Assembly (NCBI GenBank): GCA_964587655.1
Contig: CAZPMT010000030.1
Location: 1-49,355, forward strand
From: CAZPMT01 sp964587655
GTDB taxonomy: Bacteria; Hydrogenedentota; Hydrogenedentia; Hydrogenedentales; SLHB01
Direction: 5' to 3'
DNA length: 49,355 nucleotides
Shown piece after piece: positions 26,426 through 34,607 of the stretch. Position numbers and translations under genes: made by a program. Under the pieces are notes generated by a model, which saw only the letters and a program-made list of their open reading frames with translations, did not search any database and was not told the origin of the DNA. How positions within the stretch are numbered: the first letter of the stretch is position 1; the number at the start of each line of letters is the position of its first letter.

Positions 26426-27340
26426 ATGGAAACGAGCTTGTTGAAGTTGCCCGAAAAAGAGTACGTACTGCCGGGGAACCGGACCTGCGCGGGTTGCAGC
26501 CTGGCCATTGCGCTTCGCTACGTCACTAAGGCGCTCGAAGGGAACGCAATCCTCGTCGTGCCGGCAAGTTGTCTCACCGTGCTGGGGGGCATGTATCCAG
26601 TATCGTCGGTCCGGCTGCCGTGGCTGAACGTTGCGTTTCCTAGCACGGCCGCATCGGCTTCCGGCGTGGCGGCCGGGCTCAAGGCCCTTGGCAAGACCGG
26701 CGTGACGGTCGTGGGCTTCGCAGGCGACGGCGGCACTTCGGACATCGGCATTCAGGCGTTGAGCGGCGCCGCTGAGCGGAACGCGGACATCCTCTATATC
26801 TGCTATGACAATGAAGCGTACATGAACACGGGTACGCAGCGGTCGAGCGCGACGCCTCTAGGCGTGAAGACGGCGACGACGCCCATCCTGGGAAAGCAGC
26901 AGCACGCTAAGGATATGATTGGCATCATGGAGGCACACGGCGTGGGCTATATCGCCACGGCGAGCCCTTCTTATCCGGCGGACCTCTATGACAAGGTGAG
27001 AAAGGCCAAGGACCGGACGGGAACTCGGTACATCCATATCACGGCGCCGTGTCCGCCGGGGTGGGTTTTCTCGACCGCCGATACCGTCAAGATGGGGCGT
27101 TTATCGGTAGAGACCGGCGCGATGGTCCTGCTGGAGATCGATGACGGCGTCTTCCGCCTGACCGGGAAGAGCAGGAGTATGGCGCGACGGGCCAGGCGCG
27201 TACCGGTCGAGACCTACGTGCGAGCGCAACGGCGTTTTGACGGTGTGGACGAGGCGGGTGTAAAGGAACTGCAGCGATGGATGGATGCGCGGTGGGAAGC
27301 GTATCTGAAGAGGGATGCGTCGCTCGCGCAGGCATCCTGA
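26426..27340 (+). CDS. porB: 2-oxoacid:ferredoxin oxidoreductase, beta subunit (TPP-binding)
   Basis: A 304-residue catalytic beta subunit. The thiamine diphosphate motif is GFAGDGGTSDIGIQALSGAA followed by YDNEAYMNTGTQRS. The 4Fe-4S ligands are the cysteines of NRTCAGCSLAIALR and the later TAPCPPGW, with another near PASCLTVLGGM. The final alpha-helical tail (VKELQRWMDARWEAYLK) is typical. It ends the por operon, 45 bases after porA. The enzyme likely links sugar or amino-acid breakdown to acetyl-CoA and low-potential electrons. Confidence 0.94.
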   Translation: METSLLKLPEKEYVLPGNRTCAGCSLAIALRYVTKALEGNAILVVPASCLTVLGGMYPVSSVRLPWLNVAFPSTAASASGVAAGLKALGKTGVTVVGFAGDGGTSDIGIQALSGAAERNADILYICYDNEAYMNTGTQRSSATPLGVKTATTPILGKQQHAKDMIGIMEAHGVGYIATASPSYPADLYDKVRKAKDRTGTRYIHITAPCPPGWVFSTADTVKMGRLSVETGAMVLLEIDDGVFRLTGKSRSMARRARRVPVETYVRAQRRFDGVDEAGVKELQRWMDARWEAYLKRDASLAQAS

Positions 27341-27409
27341 AACTGGTCTGATTTCCGGCGTCAGCCGCGTCCGTATGCGCCGAACACCGGCATCTTCACG
27401 GCCCGTCCT

Positions 27410-27937
27410 TTACAGATCCAAGGAGGCGTCTTCGAAGAATTCGTCTTGGTCCGCGGAACTCCCACGCCTGCGCTTCTTGTGCTCTTTCAGCGCATTTGCC
27501 TTATAGAAAAGCGCCGGCTCGATGATCGGGTCATGGAGGCCTTGAGTCTCGACGTCGCCGTAGGTCACTCGGCCGCGGTACGTGCGATTGGACAGGATGA
27601 TGGCAATAGCTTGACGCGACCACTTGTTGCCCTTGCGAGTGAAGGTGCCGCGCGAGTGCAGATAAGAAACCACCTTGCCGGTGCTCCGGCTGTGCAGGTA
27701 TTCACGGAAGATCGTGCGAACGACTTCGGCCTCGCGATCATCAACGATAAGAGGCTTCTCTCCCTCTCGTCCCCGACGATATCCGTAGGGCGCCGGGCCT
27801 GTGCCGTAACGGCCCTGCTCAACCGCCCCCAACTGCCCTCGTTTCACTTTGGCCCCGTGTGATAACCTGCCAGAAGGATCGGATTCCTCGATTCGGGGTT
27901 TTTCCATTGTTGCCGTGGATGCCAGCCTGTTTGTCAT
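27410..27937 (-). CDS. Recombinase-domain protein lacking the serine resolvase catalytic domain
   Basis: 175 residues matching only the Recombinase (PF07508-like) DNA-binding domain of large serine recombinases: QGRYGTGPAPYGYRRG, LIVDDREAEVVRTIFREY, TGKVVSYLHSRGTFTRKG, WSRQAIAIILSNRTYRGR and HDPIIEPALFYKAN. The N-terminal catalytic domain with its serine is absent, and no remnant is seen in the 400 bases upstream. The ATG at 27937 follows AGAGGG. It may be a decayed mobile-element gene or a stand-alone DNA-binding protein. The downstream (left) end abuts the por operon. Confidence 0.75.
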   Translation of the reverse strand: MTNRLASTATMEKPRIEESDPSGRLSHGAKVKRGQLGAVEQGRYGTGPAPYGYRRGREGEKPLIVDDREAEVVRTIFREYLHSRSTGKVVSYLHSRGTFTRKGNKWSRQAIAIILSNRTYRGRVTYGDVETQGLHDPIIEPALFYKANALKEHKKRRRGSSADQDEFFEDASLDL

Positions 27938-28361
27938 GAAGAATGGCCCTCTTGCTCGAAACTACCGCTTAGTTCCTCTTTGTAAGTAATGAATACGATT
28001 CCGCCAACACACAACAGGCGTCAACCTTGGCATGAGCCACGGATTGGGGAAAAACCGCCTAATCGGTCATTCTCCTCCGTATTCCCATGCCCAGTACGTC
28101 AGCCCGTCTACACTAAGTGTACGCGAATTCCCCCAAAATGTCAAGAGTTTTCTCCGGCGAGGAGATACCCCCTGTTCAGGGGCAAAGAGGAAAGGATGAT
28201 CGAGTTGGGAATTGAACTCCGCCGCGACCGTGCTAAATGTGCGCGCGGCGCCCATAGCTGTTCGGAGATATTCAGGAAAGAAGACACAGGACGTACCGCG
28301 CCGGTGCGAGAAACGTCCCGTGTTCTGTTGCCAATGATGCGAATGTCGTAAGAAGCAGACT
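27938..28361. other. Intergenic stretch, no gene recognised
   Basis: About 424 bases between two minus-strand genes. Short open frames show no recognisable protein. The only structure seen is the palindrome TACACT-A-AGTGTA at 28109-28121, a possible operator. GC content appears slightly lower than in the neighbouring genes. Confidence 0.4.
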
Positions 28362-28805
28362 CTACTTGGCGACCGCTTTCTTGGGCTTCGCCAGGACGAG
28401 CAGTTCCGCAGGTGTCTCACCGTACGGGCTGGCATCCATGGCGAGGCTCGCCTCGACAATCTCGCTCACGTCTTTGCGCGTCATGCCGGCGGCCTTGGCT
28501 TCGGCCACGACTTCGTGCATGCGTCCGATGATCCGCTTGCGGCATTCCTCGCGGCACTTTGCTTCGATGTTCCGGTTGACGAAGACGCCCATGCCTCGGC
28601 GGGTGTACAACAGGCCCATGACCTCGAGGTCGCGGTACGACTTCGCGACGGTGTTCGGGTTGACGCCCAGCCGCTCCGACAGTTCCCGCACCGACGGGAG
28701 TTGATCTCCGGGCCTTAGCCTGCCAGAGGCGATTGCGAACTGCACGTGGTTTTCAATCTGGACGTACACGGCCACACTACTGTGAATATCGATACTTGAC
28801 AACAT
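28362..28805 (-). CDS. GntR-family transcriptional regulator, YtrA subfamily
   Basis: A 147-residue regulator. The N-terminal winged helix contains YVQIENHVQFAIASGRL, RPGDQLPSVRELSERLGV, NPNTVAKSYRDLEVMGLL and YTRRGMGVFV. The short C-terminal helical part (about 80 residues) fits the YtrA subfamily, which usually controls ABC transporters. The ATG at 28805 has AGGAGAGCAG upstream. No obvious target operon lies next to it; the palindrome at 29060 is the nearest candidate site. Confidence 0.9.
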   Translation of the reverse strand: MLSSIDIHSSVAVYVQIENHVQFAIASGRLRPGDQLPSVRELSERLGVNPNTVAKSYRDLEVMGLLYTRRGMGVFVNRNIEAKCREECRKRIIGRMHEVVAEAKAAGMTRKDVSEIVEASLAMDASPYGETPAELLVLAKPKKAVAK

Positions 28806-29171
28806 GTTCTGCTCTCCTTGGTATAGCACCTACTGTCAATCATCCATTCGCCAAAACGCATATAACGACCGCGCCATTTCGCGAGACATGAGGTCACGAC
28901 TTGCACCACGTTCCAGTCGTGTATTATAAGTGCCTTGTGCACGCGGGAAGGATCCCGCGGCGTTCGGACACCGTACACGGCAAAGCCGGACCCTGTAACT
29001 GTTGATTTCAACTTTGCACTCGCGAATGTCGGTTGCTAGTTTATATCATGTCGGCCCTGAATATCAACTGATATTTTCCTGTCGTGCTACTAGCCCGCTT
29101 GTGGGGCGGTCTGACGCTGGGAGGTCCGCCATGAAACATGAACGAGAACGGGTCTCCCGAGGGAGGAAAAC
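28806..29171. other. Intergenic region between divergent GntR and metallohydrolase genes
   Basis: 366 bases without a supportable gene. It holds TATTAT at 28922 preceded by TTGCAC at 28901 (spacing only 15), a weak promoter candidate for the plus strand, and the perfect palindrome at 29060-29075. Confidence 0.4.
29060..29075. promoter_or_regulatory. Palindromic operator candidate
   Basis: AATATCA-AC-TGATATT, a perfect 7+2+7 palindrome about 97 bases upstream of the metallohydrolase start. AATATC also occurs near the GntR start. Binding factor unknown. Confidence 0.35.
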
Positions 29172-30812
29172 GTGAGGAATTGGCTGATAGTCCTGATGGC
29201 GCTGGCGCTGTTGTGCGGCCATGCTGACGCGACCGGAAACGGCAAGATCGAGATCAACGTCACGGACGTGCTCGGGCGGGACCTGCATGCCCGCGTCGAA
29301 CTACAGCGGGAAGGCCTCGCAAAACCAATCGTCATCGACGTGCCCAAAGGCCGGCTGCAGACCGAGGCGCCCGCGGGGTCGTACAAGGCTTACACGTCCG
29401 TGTACTGTCTCCAGGTGCCCGTTCTCGTTGACTTTCAGGATGTGACAATCAAGACCGGGGCCGAGGCGTTTCTCCTGGTCAATCTCCTCGAGGGGGCCGC
29501 GGGAAGCCGAACGCTGCTCGATTTCGATCAGGATTGCGACTTTGCCATTGATCGCGTCGAGACGAAATGCGGCGCCGACCCGGCAAACGCCGCAAGCATT
29601 CCCGGGCGCGAAACCTTGCCGATGGACGAGCGCGTGCTCGACAAGAAAGAGGGCTGGTATTACGGCGAACTGCACGCGCACTCGAACTACGGTGGTGGGA
29701 AGGAGACCGTAGCCGAGCTTGTCAGGCGCGCCGAGAAGGGCAACTTGGATTTCCTGGCGATCACCGACCGCAATACCATGGCGGCCTGCAAGGATCCGGG
29801 GTTCAAGTCGAGCTCCGTGGCGCTGATCCCGGCCCTGGAATGGGGGAGCGAGAAACGGGGCGTCGCGCTGATCTATGGGGCGAGGACGTTTCCGGAATTC
29901 GTGGACAGCATACCGCAGGCGCAAGCGCTCGTCGATCTCGTTCAAGCTCAAGGCGGGTTCTTTGGGATAGCGCATCCCTGTTTTCCCACGGCCCCCTGGC
30001 AATGGGGATTGGGATACGTCAACGGCGTCGAGGTGTGGTGCCGCGATTGGCGTTCCGTGCCGCCGATGACGCTCGACCAGGTCGACGAGGACTTGAAGGA
30101 ACGCGTCAAGGGCAAGCTGTCGCACACCATCGCATTCGCGGCCGCCACGTCGGACCTGTCCGCCAACGGACAGGCGGCCATCTTCTACGACGCCGAACTC
30201 GTCCGCGGTCTGAAGGCGGCCGCGATCGCCGGCAGCAACACTTCCAGCCCCGAGGTGCCAATGGGGCAGCCCGTGACCTGCGTGTTCGCGAAGGAAAAGT
30301 CCGTAAGAGGCATCTTGGACGGCATGCGCCGCGGACGTACGTACGTATGCGCGAGTCCCGCCGGACCTAAGCTGCACTTCAGCGCAGACGTCCTCAAAGA
30401 CAATAAGATCGACTGCTCGATAGGAGGCATTGTCCCGCTGGGCGTGCCCACGCTATTCATCGTGCAGGTCGAGAACGCCAAGGGCAAAGAAGTGCAGATC
30501 CTTCTCAACGGTTACCCGCAGATCTCAAAGACCATCGAAGCGGATCCGTTCGCGATTCAGTTCGAGCAGACGCCGGAGAACTATGCCGAGTTCCGCGTTC
30601 GAGTGACAAGCGTTCCCACAAAGGAAGGCTTCGGCCCAGTAGACGTGCTGGCCATGTCCAGCCCCATCTACGCGCAGGATCTGGATCTGCCGAACCCCAA
30701 ACTCAAGGCATTCAAGAAAGAGAAGTACAAGCATCCCCCTGAGCCTGTTGAGGAAATCCGGCTGCCTTCCGATCCGACCTCCGGAGAGATCAAGCCTAAG
30801 AAACTTATGTGA
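29172..30812 (+). CDS. Secreted CehA/McbA-type PHP-domain metallohydrolase
   Basis: A 546-residue exported protein. Signal peptide: NWLIVLMALALLCGHADA. Residues 25-150 look like a beta-sandwich (KIEINVTDVLGRDLHARVEL). The PHP metal site begins with YYGELHAHSNYGGG (His168, His170), DFLAITDRN (Asp193, Asp199), ALEWGSEKRG and GIAHPCFPT. The family includes carbamate and phosphoester hydrolases, plus many uncharacterised secreted members in sugar-degrading bacteria. The GTG start follows GAGGGAGGAAAAC. The C-terminal 150 residues form another beta-rich region. Substrate unknown. Confidence 0.85.
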   Translation: MRNWLIVLMALALLCGHADATGNGKIEINVTDVLGRDLHARVELQREGLAKPIVIDVPKGRLQTEAPAGSYKAYTSVYCLQVPVLVDFQDVTIKTGAEAFLLVNLLEGAAGSRTLLDFDQDCDFAIDRVETKCGADPANAASIPGRETLPMDERVLDKKEGWYYGELHAHSNYGGGKETVAELVRRAEKGNLDFLAITDRNTMAACKDPGFKSSSVALIPALEWGSEKRGVALIYGARTFPEFVDSIPQAQALVDLVQAQGGFFGIAHPCFPTAPWQWGLGYVNGVEVWCRDWRSVPPMTLDQVDEDLKERVKGKLSHTIAFAAATSDLSANGQAAIFYDAELVRGLKAAAIAGSNTSSPEVPMGQPVTCVFAKEKSVRGILDGMRRGRTYVCASPAGPKLHFSADVLKDNKIDCSIGGIVPLGVPTLFIVQVENAKGKEVQILLNGYPQISKTIEADPFAIQFEQTPENYAEFRVRVTSVPTKEGFGPVDVLAMSSPIYAQDLDLPNPKLKAFKKEKYKHPPEPVEEIRLPSDPTSGEIKPKKLM

Positions 30813-30915
30813 CCCATGAGACCGGCGTACATCGCGTTCCGGTTCCCCCACGACCCATGTTCCTCATCGCCGAGACCGATCACTGATACGATCACGTGTT
30901 CTCCTTGATGATCGC

Positions 30916-32121
30916 CTATAGGTCTCGCGAGTTCCCGGCCAATAAAAGCCGCTTGCAGTCCATATAATACCGAAAGTTATCCCAGGAGACGTCCGGGGGG
31001 ACGGTGTGATCTATGGTGGGGATGAAGCCGCCTTCTTCGATCAGGGGGATGAATTCGCGGAGGTGGCTGCGGATGGCGGCTTTGCTCTGTGCGAAGTCTC
31101 CGTGGTCGATGAGAACGCGCTTGTCCACGCCGCCCCAGAGCCGGAGGGACTTGCCGAATTGCTTACGCCATTGTTGCGGGCTGACGTTCGAGGCGCGTTC
31201 GATCGGCCAGACGGTGTCGACGCCCGCGTCCATCATGAGCGGGATCAGGAGCGTGGGGTCGCCGTCGGAATCGACGGCGAAGTATTTCGTGCCGTGCGCG
31301 CGAAAGAAATCGACCATGCGTTTGAGGTGCGGGAAGATGAACTCGCGGTGGATGCCGGGGCCGATGAGGGGGCCGGACTTCATGGCGAAGTCCTCGTTTA
31401 GGACGAAGTAGTCGACTTGGATCTTTTCGAGAACGGGCCGGCTGGTTTCGATGATGAAGTCGGCGTAGAACTCCATCATCTCGTGCATGAGACTCGGGTA
31501 TTCATAGAAGGCCGTCGAGAGGGCCTCCGTGCCCATGAATTCGCGGGCGCGCCAATAGAAACCGTTCGCGGCGCAGTTGTGTCCCAGGACGAGCGGGAAG
31601 TCGCGAGACTCCCATCGCTTGATCCGCGCATCAAGGTCCGCGGCATATCGGCCGGGTATGGCCGCGATCAGGCGTCGCTTGATGTCCGGGAAATCCTCGG
31701 GGCGTTTCACGGGGAACTCCAGGTACTGATCCATGCACATCCGGCCGCCGCCGACGCTGCCCTCTTTCAAGGCTCTGGTGACGACGCCAATCGAGTTCCG
31801 CGCCGTGACGTACTCATCGGTCTCCTCGATGACCTGGTGATCGAAACCGGGCATGAAACCGAAGTTCATGGGAACGTACTCGCGCCGATCCAGGTCGAGT
31901 CCCGGCTCATCCACGAACCAATCCCACGTGAAATCCTTCACCGCACAGTTTGTCGCCGTTTGACAAACTGTGCCCGCGTTCTCACAGTTTGTCGTGGCTT
32001 GACAAACTGTGCGCAGCCACCGCTCGCGTGTCTGCGGCCAAACACCGAGTTCATGATTCGGCCGCCGGTCACACGACCGGAATTCCATGCACGATTCGAA
32101 CCGATCGAATAAGGATGCCAT
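30916..32121 (-). CDS. Uroporphyrinogen decarboxylase-like protein with two palindrome inserts
   Basis: A 401-residue URO-D-fold protein. Motifs: WFVDEPGLDLDRREYVPMNF, LVLGHNCAANGFYWR, VDYFVLNEDFAMKSGPLIGP, YFAVDSDGDPTLLIP, GVDTVWPIERASNVSP and LRLWGGVDKRVL. The ATG at 32121 has TGGAGAATCTGC upstream. Residues 37-47 and 50-60 are two tandem readings of the palindrome (RTVCQATTNC, ENAG, TVCQTATNC) placed between a helix (GVWPQTRERW) and FTWDWFVDEP, a segment expected to be short. The protein is otherwise intact. Its role, as for the paralogue at 9495, is unknown. It converges with the metallohydrolase gene. Confidence 0.82.
   Translation of the reverse strand: MASLFDRFESCMEFRSCDRRPNHELGVWPQTRERWLRTVCQATTNCENAGTVCQTATNCAVKDFTWDWFVDEPGLDLDRREYVPMNFGFMPGFDHQVIEETDEYVTARNSIGVVTRALKEGSVGGGRMCMDQYLEFPVKRPEDFPDIKRRLIAAIPGRYAADLDARIKRWESRDFPLVLGHNCAANGFYWRAREFMGTEALSTAFYEYPSLMHEMMEFYADFIIETSRPVLEKIQVDYFVLNEDFAMKSGPLIGPGIHREFIFPHLKRMVDFFRAHGTKYFAVDSDGDPTLLIPLMMDAGVDTVWPIERASNVSPQQWRKQFGKSLRLWGGVDKRVLIDHGDFAQSKAAIRSHLREFIPLIEEGGFIPTIDHTVPPDVSWDNFRYYMDCKRLLLAGNSRDL
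31944..31972 (+). repeat. 29-base palindromic element, copy D1
   Basis: Perfect arms CACAGTTTGTC and GACAAACTGTG around GCCGTTT (AAACGGC on the reverse strand, the same loop as copy B). In the URO-D-like gene it is read as TVCQTATNC. Confidence 0.95.
31983..32011 (+). repeat. 29-base palindromic element, copy D2
   Basis: Perfect arms with loop GTGGCTT (AAGCCAC on the reverse strand). It starts 39 bases after copy D1, with 10 bases between them. Read as TVCQATTNC. Confidence 0.95.
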
Positions 32122-32355
32122 GCAGATTCTCCAGGTATGTTGTCGATGCTCTACGGCGGAACAACACGTCGTCCCGTCGCGCAACAATATACATGACGTG
32201 GCTGTCTGATCCCATTCCGGACTTGGTAGTAATCAGTCTCACGCGGAGACGCCATGGCGCGGAGTTGGTTTGAGGGTGGAACGCCGTGCACACGCATGGT
32301 AGACTCGCTAGAATCTGTGGTTAGCACGATATAGAAAAGAAGGAGTATGCAGGTC

Positions 32356-33240
32356 ATGGGTCTGCTGGATGGGAAAGTGGCGATTGTGACGGGGGCCGGC
32401 GGCGGCCTGGGGCGGTGTCATGCGTTGGCGTTGGCCAAGGAGGGCGCGAAAGTCGTTGTGAACGACCTCGGCGGCGCCCGTGACGGCACGGGCGCCGGCA
32501 AGTCGATGGCGGACGGCGTAGTGCAGGAGATCCGCGCAGCGGGCGGCGAGGCGGTGGCGAACTACAGTTCCGTGGCGGATACCGCTGGCGCGCAAAGCAT
32601 CGTGCAGAGCGCCGTGGACGCGTTCGGCCGCGTTGATGTCGTCGTTAACAACGCAGGCATCCTGCGCGACAAGACGTTGCTCAAGATGGAAGAGTCCATG
32701 TGGGATGTGGTAATCGCGGTGCACCTGAAGGGATCGTTTCTCGTCACGCAGGCCGCGGCGCGGCGTATGGTCGAGCAGAACCAGAGCGGCATCACAGTTT
32801 GTCAAACCACGACAAACTGTGCGCAAGGGGGGCGCATCATCAACACAAGCTCCCTTTCCGGTCTGATCGGAAACTTCGGGCAGGCCAACTACGGGGCAGC
32901 GAAGGCCGGCATTGCGGGCCTCACGCGCGTGGCCGCCATCGAACTCAAGAAACACAATATCACGGTCAACGCCATCGTGCCGACGGCGAAGACGCGCATG
33001 ACCGATGACCTTGGCATTATTCCGGACGACGTTGGCCCGGAAAAAGCCAGTCCGTTCGTCGTGTTTCTCGCTTCCGATCTGGCCAAGGACGTCACCGGGC
33101 GGCTTTTCGGCATTCGGGGCCGGGAGATCAAGGAGTTCAAGTATCGGACCACGGGTGGCGCCATAGCGGCCGGCGATATCTGGAGAGCGCAGGAAATCGC
33201 AGATCGCTTTGGCGAGATCACACAGTTTGTCGTGGCTTGA
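32356..33240 (+). CDS. SDR-family oxidoreductase with one internal and one terminal palindrome
   Basis: A 294-residue short-chain dehydrogenase resembling the hydroxyacyl-CoA/17-beta-HSD4-like group. NAD(P) motif VTGAGGGLGRCHALAL, then VVVNDLGGARDGTGAGKSMA, VNNAGILRDKTLLKM, the catalytic serine in INTSSLSG and Tyr/Lys in ANYGAAKAG. ATG at 32356 has AAGGAG nine bases upstream; ATG 32347 is too close. Residues 146-156 (TVCQTTTNC) come from a palindrome placed just before GRIINTSS, where relatives read straight through. The last residues (QFVVA) and the TGA stop come from a second palindrome. The likely substrate is a hydroxyacyl or similar small molecule. Confidence 0.9.
   Translation: MGLLDGKVAIVTGAGGGLGRCHALALAKEGAKVVVNDLGGARDGTGAGKSMADGVVQEIRAAGGEAVANYSSVADTAGAQSIVQSAVDAFGRVDVVVNNAGILRDKTLLKMEESMWDVVIAVHLKGSFLVTQAAARRMVEQNQSGITVCQTTTNCAQGGRIINTSSLSGLIGNFGQANYGAAKAGIAGLTRVAAIELKKHNITVNAIVPTAKTRMTDDLGIIPDDVGPEKASPFVVFLASDLAKDVTGRLFGIRGREIKEFKYRTTGGAIAAGDIWRAQEIADRFGEITQFVVA
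32793..32821 (+). repeat. 29-base palindromic element, copy E (inside SDR)
   Basis: Perfect arms around loop AAACCAC. Read in frame as TVCQTTTNC, just before the catalytic-serine strand. Confidence 0.95.
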
Positions 33241-33249
33241 CAAACTGTG
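33221..33249 (+). repeat. 29-base palindromic element, copy F (SDR stop)
   Basis: Perfect arms around loop GTGGCTT. The frame QFVVA-stop uses the TGA formed by the last loop base and right arm (33238-33240). Same loop as copy D2. Confidence 0.95.
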
Positions 33250-33305
33250 CGGTAAACGTTTAGCACAACCCAGCGTAGCACGAAAACGATCCCCAACTCG
33301 CGCAA

Positions 33306-34607
33306 ATGGAACACTCGGGTGTCAAGATCCTGTTCGTCGGATTGCTTGCCCTTGCGGCGCTGATGACGGCGTTTCGTCCGCAGCCTTCGCGTCCGCCGGA
33401 TGCCGGCTGCACAGTCATTTCGTTGTCCTTCTGGGGGAGTTATGAGGAGTGGGGGCTCTGGAAGGAGATCGTCGATCTTTTTCACGAAAGAAACCCAGAT
33501 GTCTGGGTGAAGATGAACTACATACCGGACGCGTACGACGACAAGGTTCGCCTTCTACTTGCGGCGGATAGCGCGCCGGATGTCATGCTCATTCAAGACG
33601 AGCCCCTGCCGGCCTACGCAGGCTACGGCAAGTTCGCCGACCTCACCGATTGGGTTCACTCAGATGACTTCCCGGTGGACTGGAATTCCGCATTCTGGCC
33701 AACCATTACGGAGAGCTGCACCTATGCCGGCCGCGTGTGGGGCGTACCCCTCTGGGGCGGAAACGTACTCGTCATCTACAACCGCAAGATGTTTCGCGAT
33801 ATGGGCGTCGCTCCGCCTTCCGACGACTGGAACTTCGACGAGTTCATCCAGAAGGCCCGTGAACTCACGCGCGACACGGATGGCGATGGAAACATCGACA
33901 CGTTCGGGTTCTCATTGCCCGGCTGGATCTATTTCCTGCCCTGGACTTGGGGCTTCGGCGTCGACTATCTCAATGCGGAGCGGACCGATTGGGCGTTCAC
34001 GGGCCCCGAGGCCGTCGCCGCGACGGCCTTCTACAAAGATCTGCGTTTTCGCTACCACATCTCCCCGTCAATTCAGGAAATGCAGAATAGTGTGCAGGAG
34101 GGAGCGATGTTCATGACGGGACGGATCGGCATGACAGCCGGAGGCCCATGGAACTGCGTTCCACTCATGACTGCCGGCGTCGATTTCGACGTCGCGCACA
34201 TACCGCGCGGCCCGGACGGCAACCGATACACGCGAGTCACATGGGATGCCCTCTGCCTTTTCAGCAAGTCGAAGAACAAGGAGGCCGCGCTTAGGTTCAT
34301 GAAACACTGCGTCTCGATTGAAGCACAGTCGTTCATCGGCAAGTACGTGCGGAGTATCCCCGCACTGATTGCGGCACGGGACTCTTTTGCGGCCCCCGGC
34401 TTTGACTGGCACGAGGAGAAGTACATAGAAGCCCTCGACTACGGCCGCATACAGCCCATTTCGATTCAGTGGGACAAAATGAACAACGTGATGTTGCCCG
34501 AGTACGAGTTGCTTCTCCTCAACAAGATGACGCCCGAAGAGTACGTCGAGCGTATGGCGGAAAACATCCGCAAGGAACACGTGTTTCCCATCGAAGGCCG
34601 GAAATGA
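33306..34607 (+). CDS. Sugar ABC transporter solute-binding protein
   Basis: A 433-residue family 1 extracellular receptor. An N-terminal membrane/signal segment (ILFVGLLALAALMTAF) precedes LSFWGSYEEWGLWKEIVDLF, YDDKVRLLLAADSAPDVMLIQD, WGVPLWGGNVLVIYNRKMF, WNFDEFIQKARELTRDTDGD and GRIGMTAGGPWN. No lipobox is clear. No strong ribosome site precedes the ATG. Its stop overlaps the next permease start (ATGA). Together with the two permeases it forms a carbohydrate importer; the ATPase must be encoded elsewhere. Confidence 0.9.
   Translation: MEHSGVKILFVGLLALAALMTAFRPQPSRPPDAGCTVISLSFWGSYEEWGLWKEIVDLFHERNPDVWVKMNYIPDAYDDKVRLLLAADSAPDVMLIQDEPLPAYAGYGKFADLTDWVHSDDFPVDWNSAFWPTITESCTYAGRVWGVPLWGGNVLVIYNRKMFRDMGVAPPSDDWNFDEFIQKARELTRDTDGDGNIDTFGFSLPGWIYFLPWTWGFGVDYLNAERTDWAFTGPEAVAATAFYKDLRFRYHISPSIQEMQNSVQEGAMFMTGRIGMTAGGPWNCVPLMTAGVDFDVAHIPRGPDGNRYTRVTWDALCLFSKSKNKEAALRFMKHCVSIEAQSFIGKYVRSIPALIAARDSFAAPGFDWHEEKYIEALDYGRIQPISIQWDKMNNVMLPEYELLLLNKMTPEEYVERMAENIRKEHVFPIEGRK

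Noticed and set aside
28067..28459. Possible gene upstream of the recombinase fragment
   Set aside because: Overlaps the GntR gene out of frame and shows no resolvase motifs.
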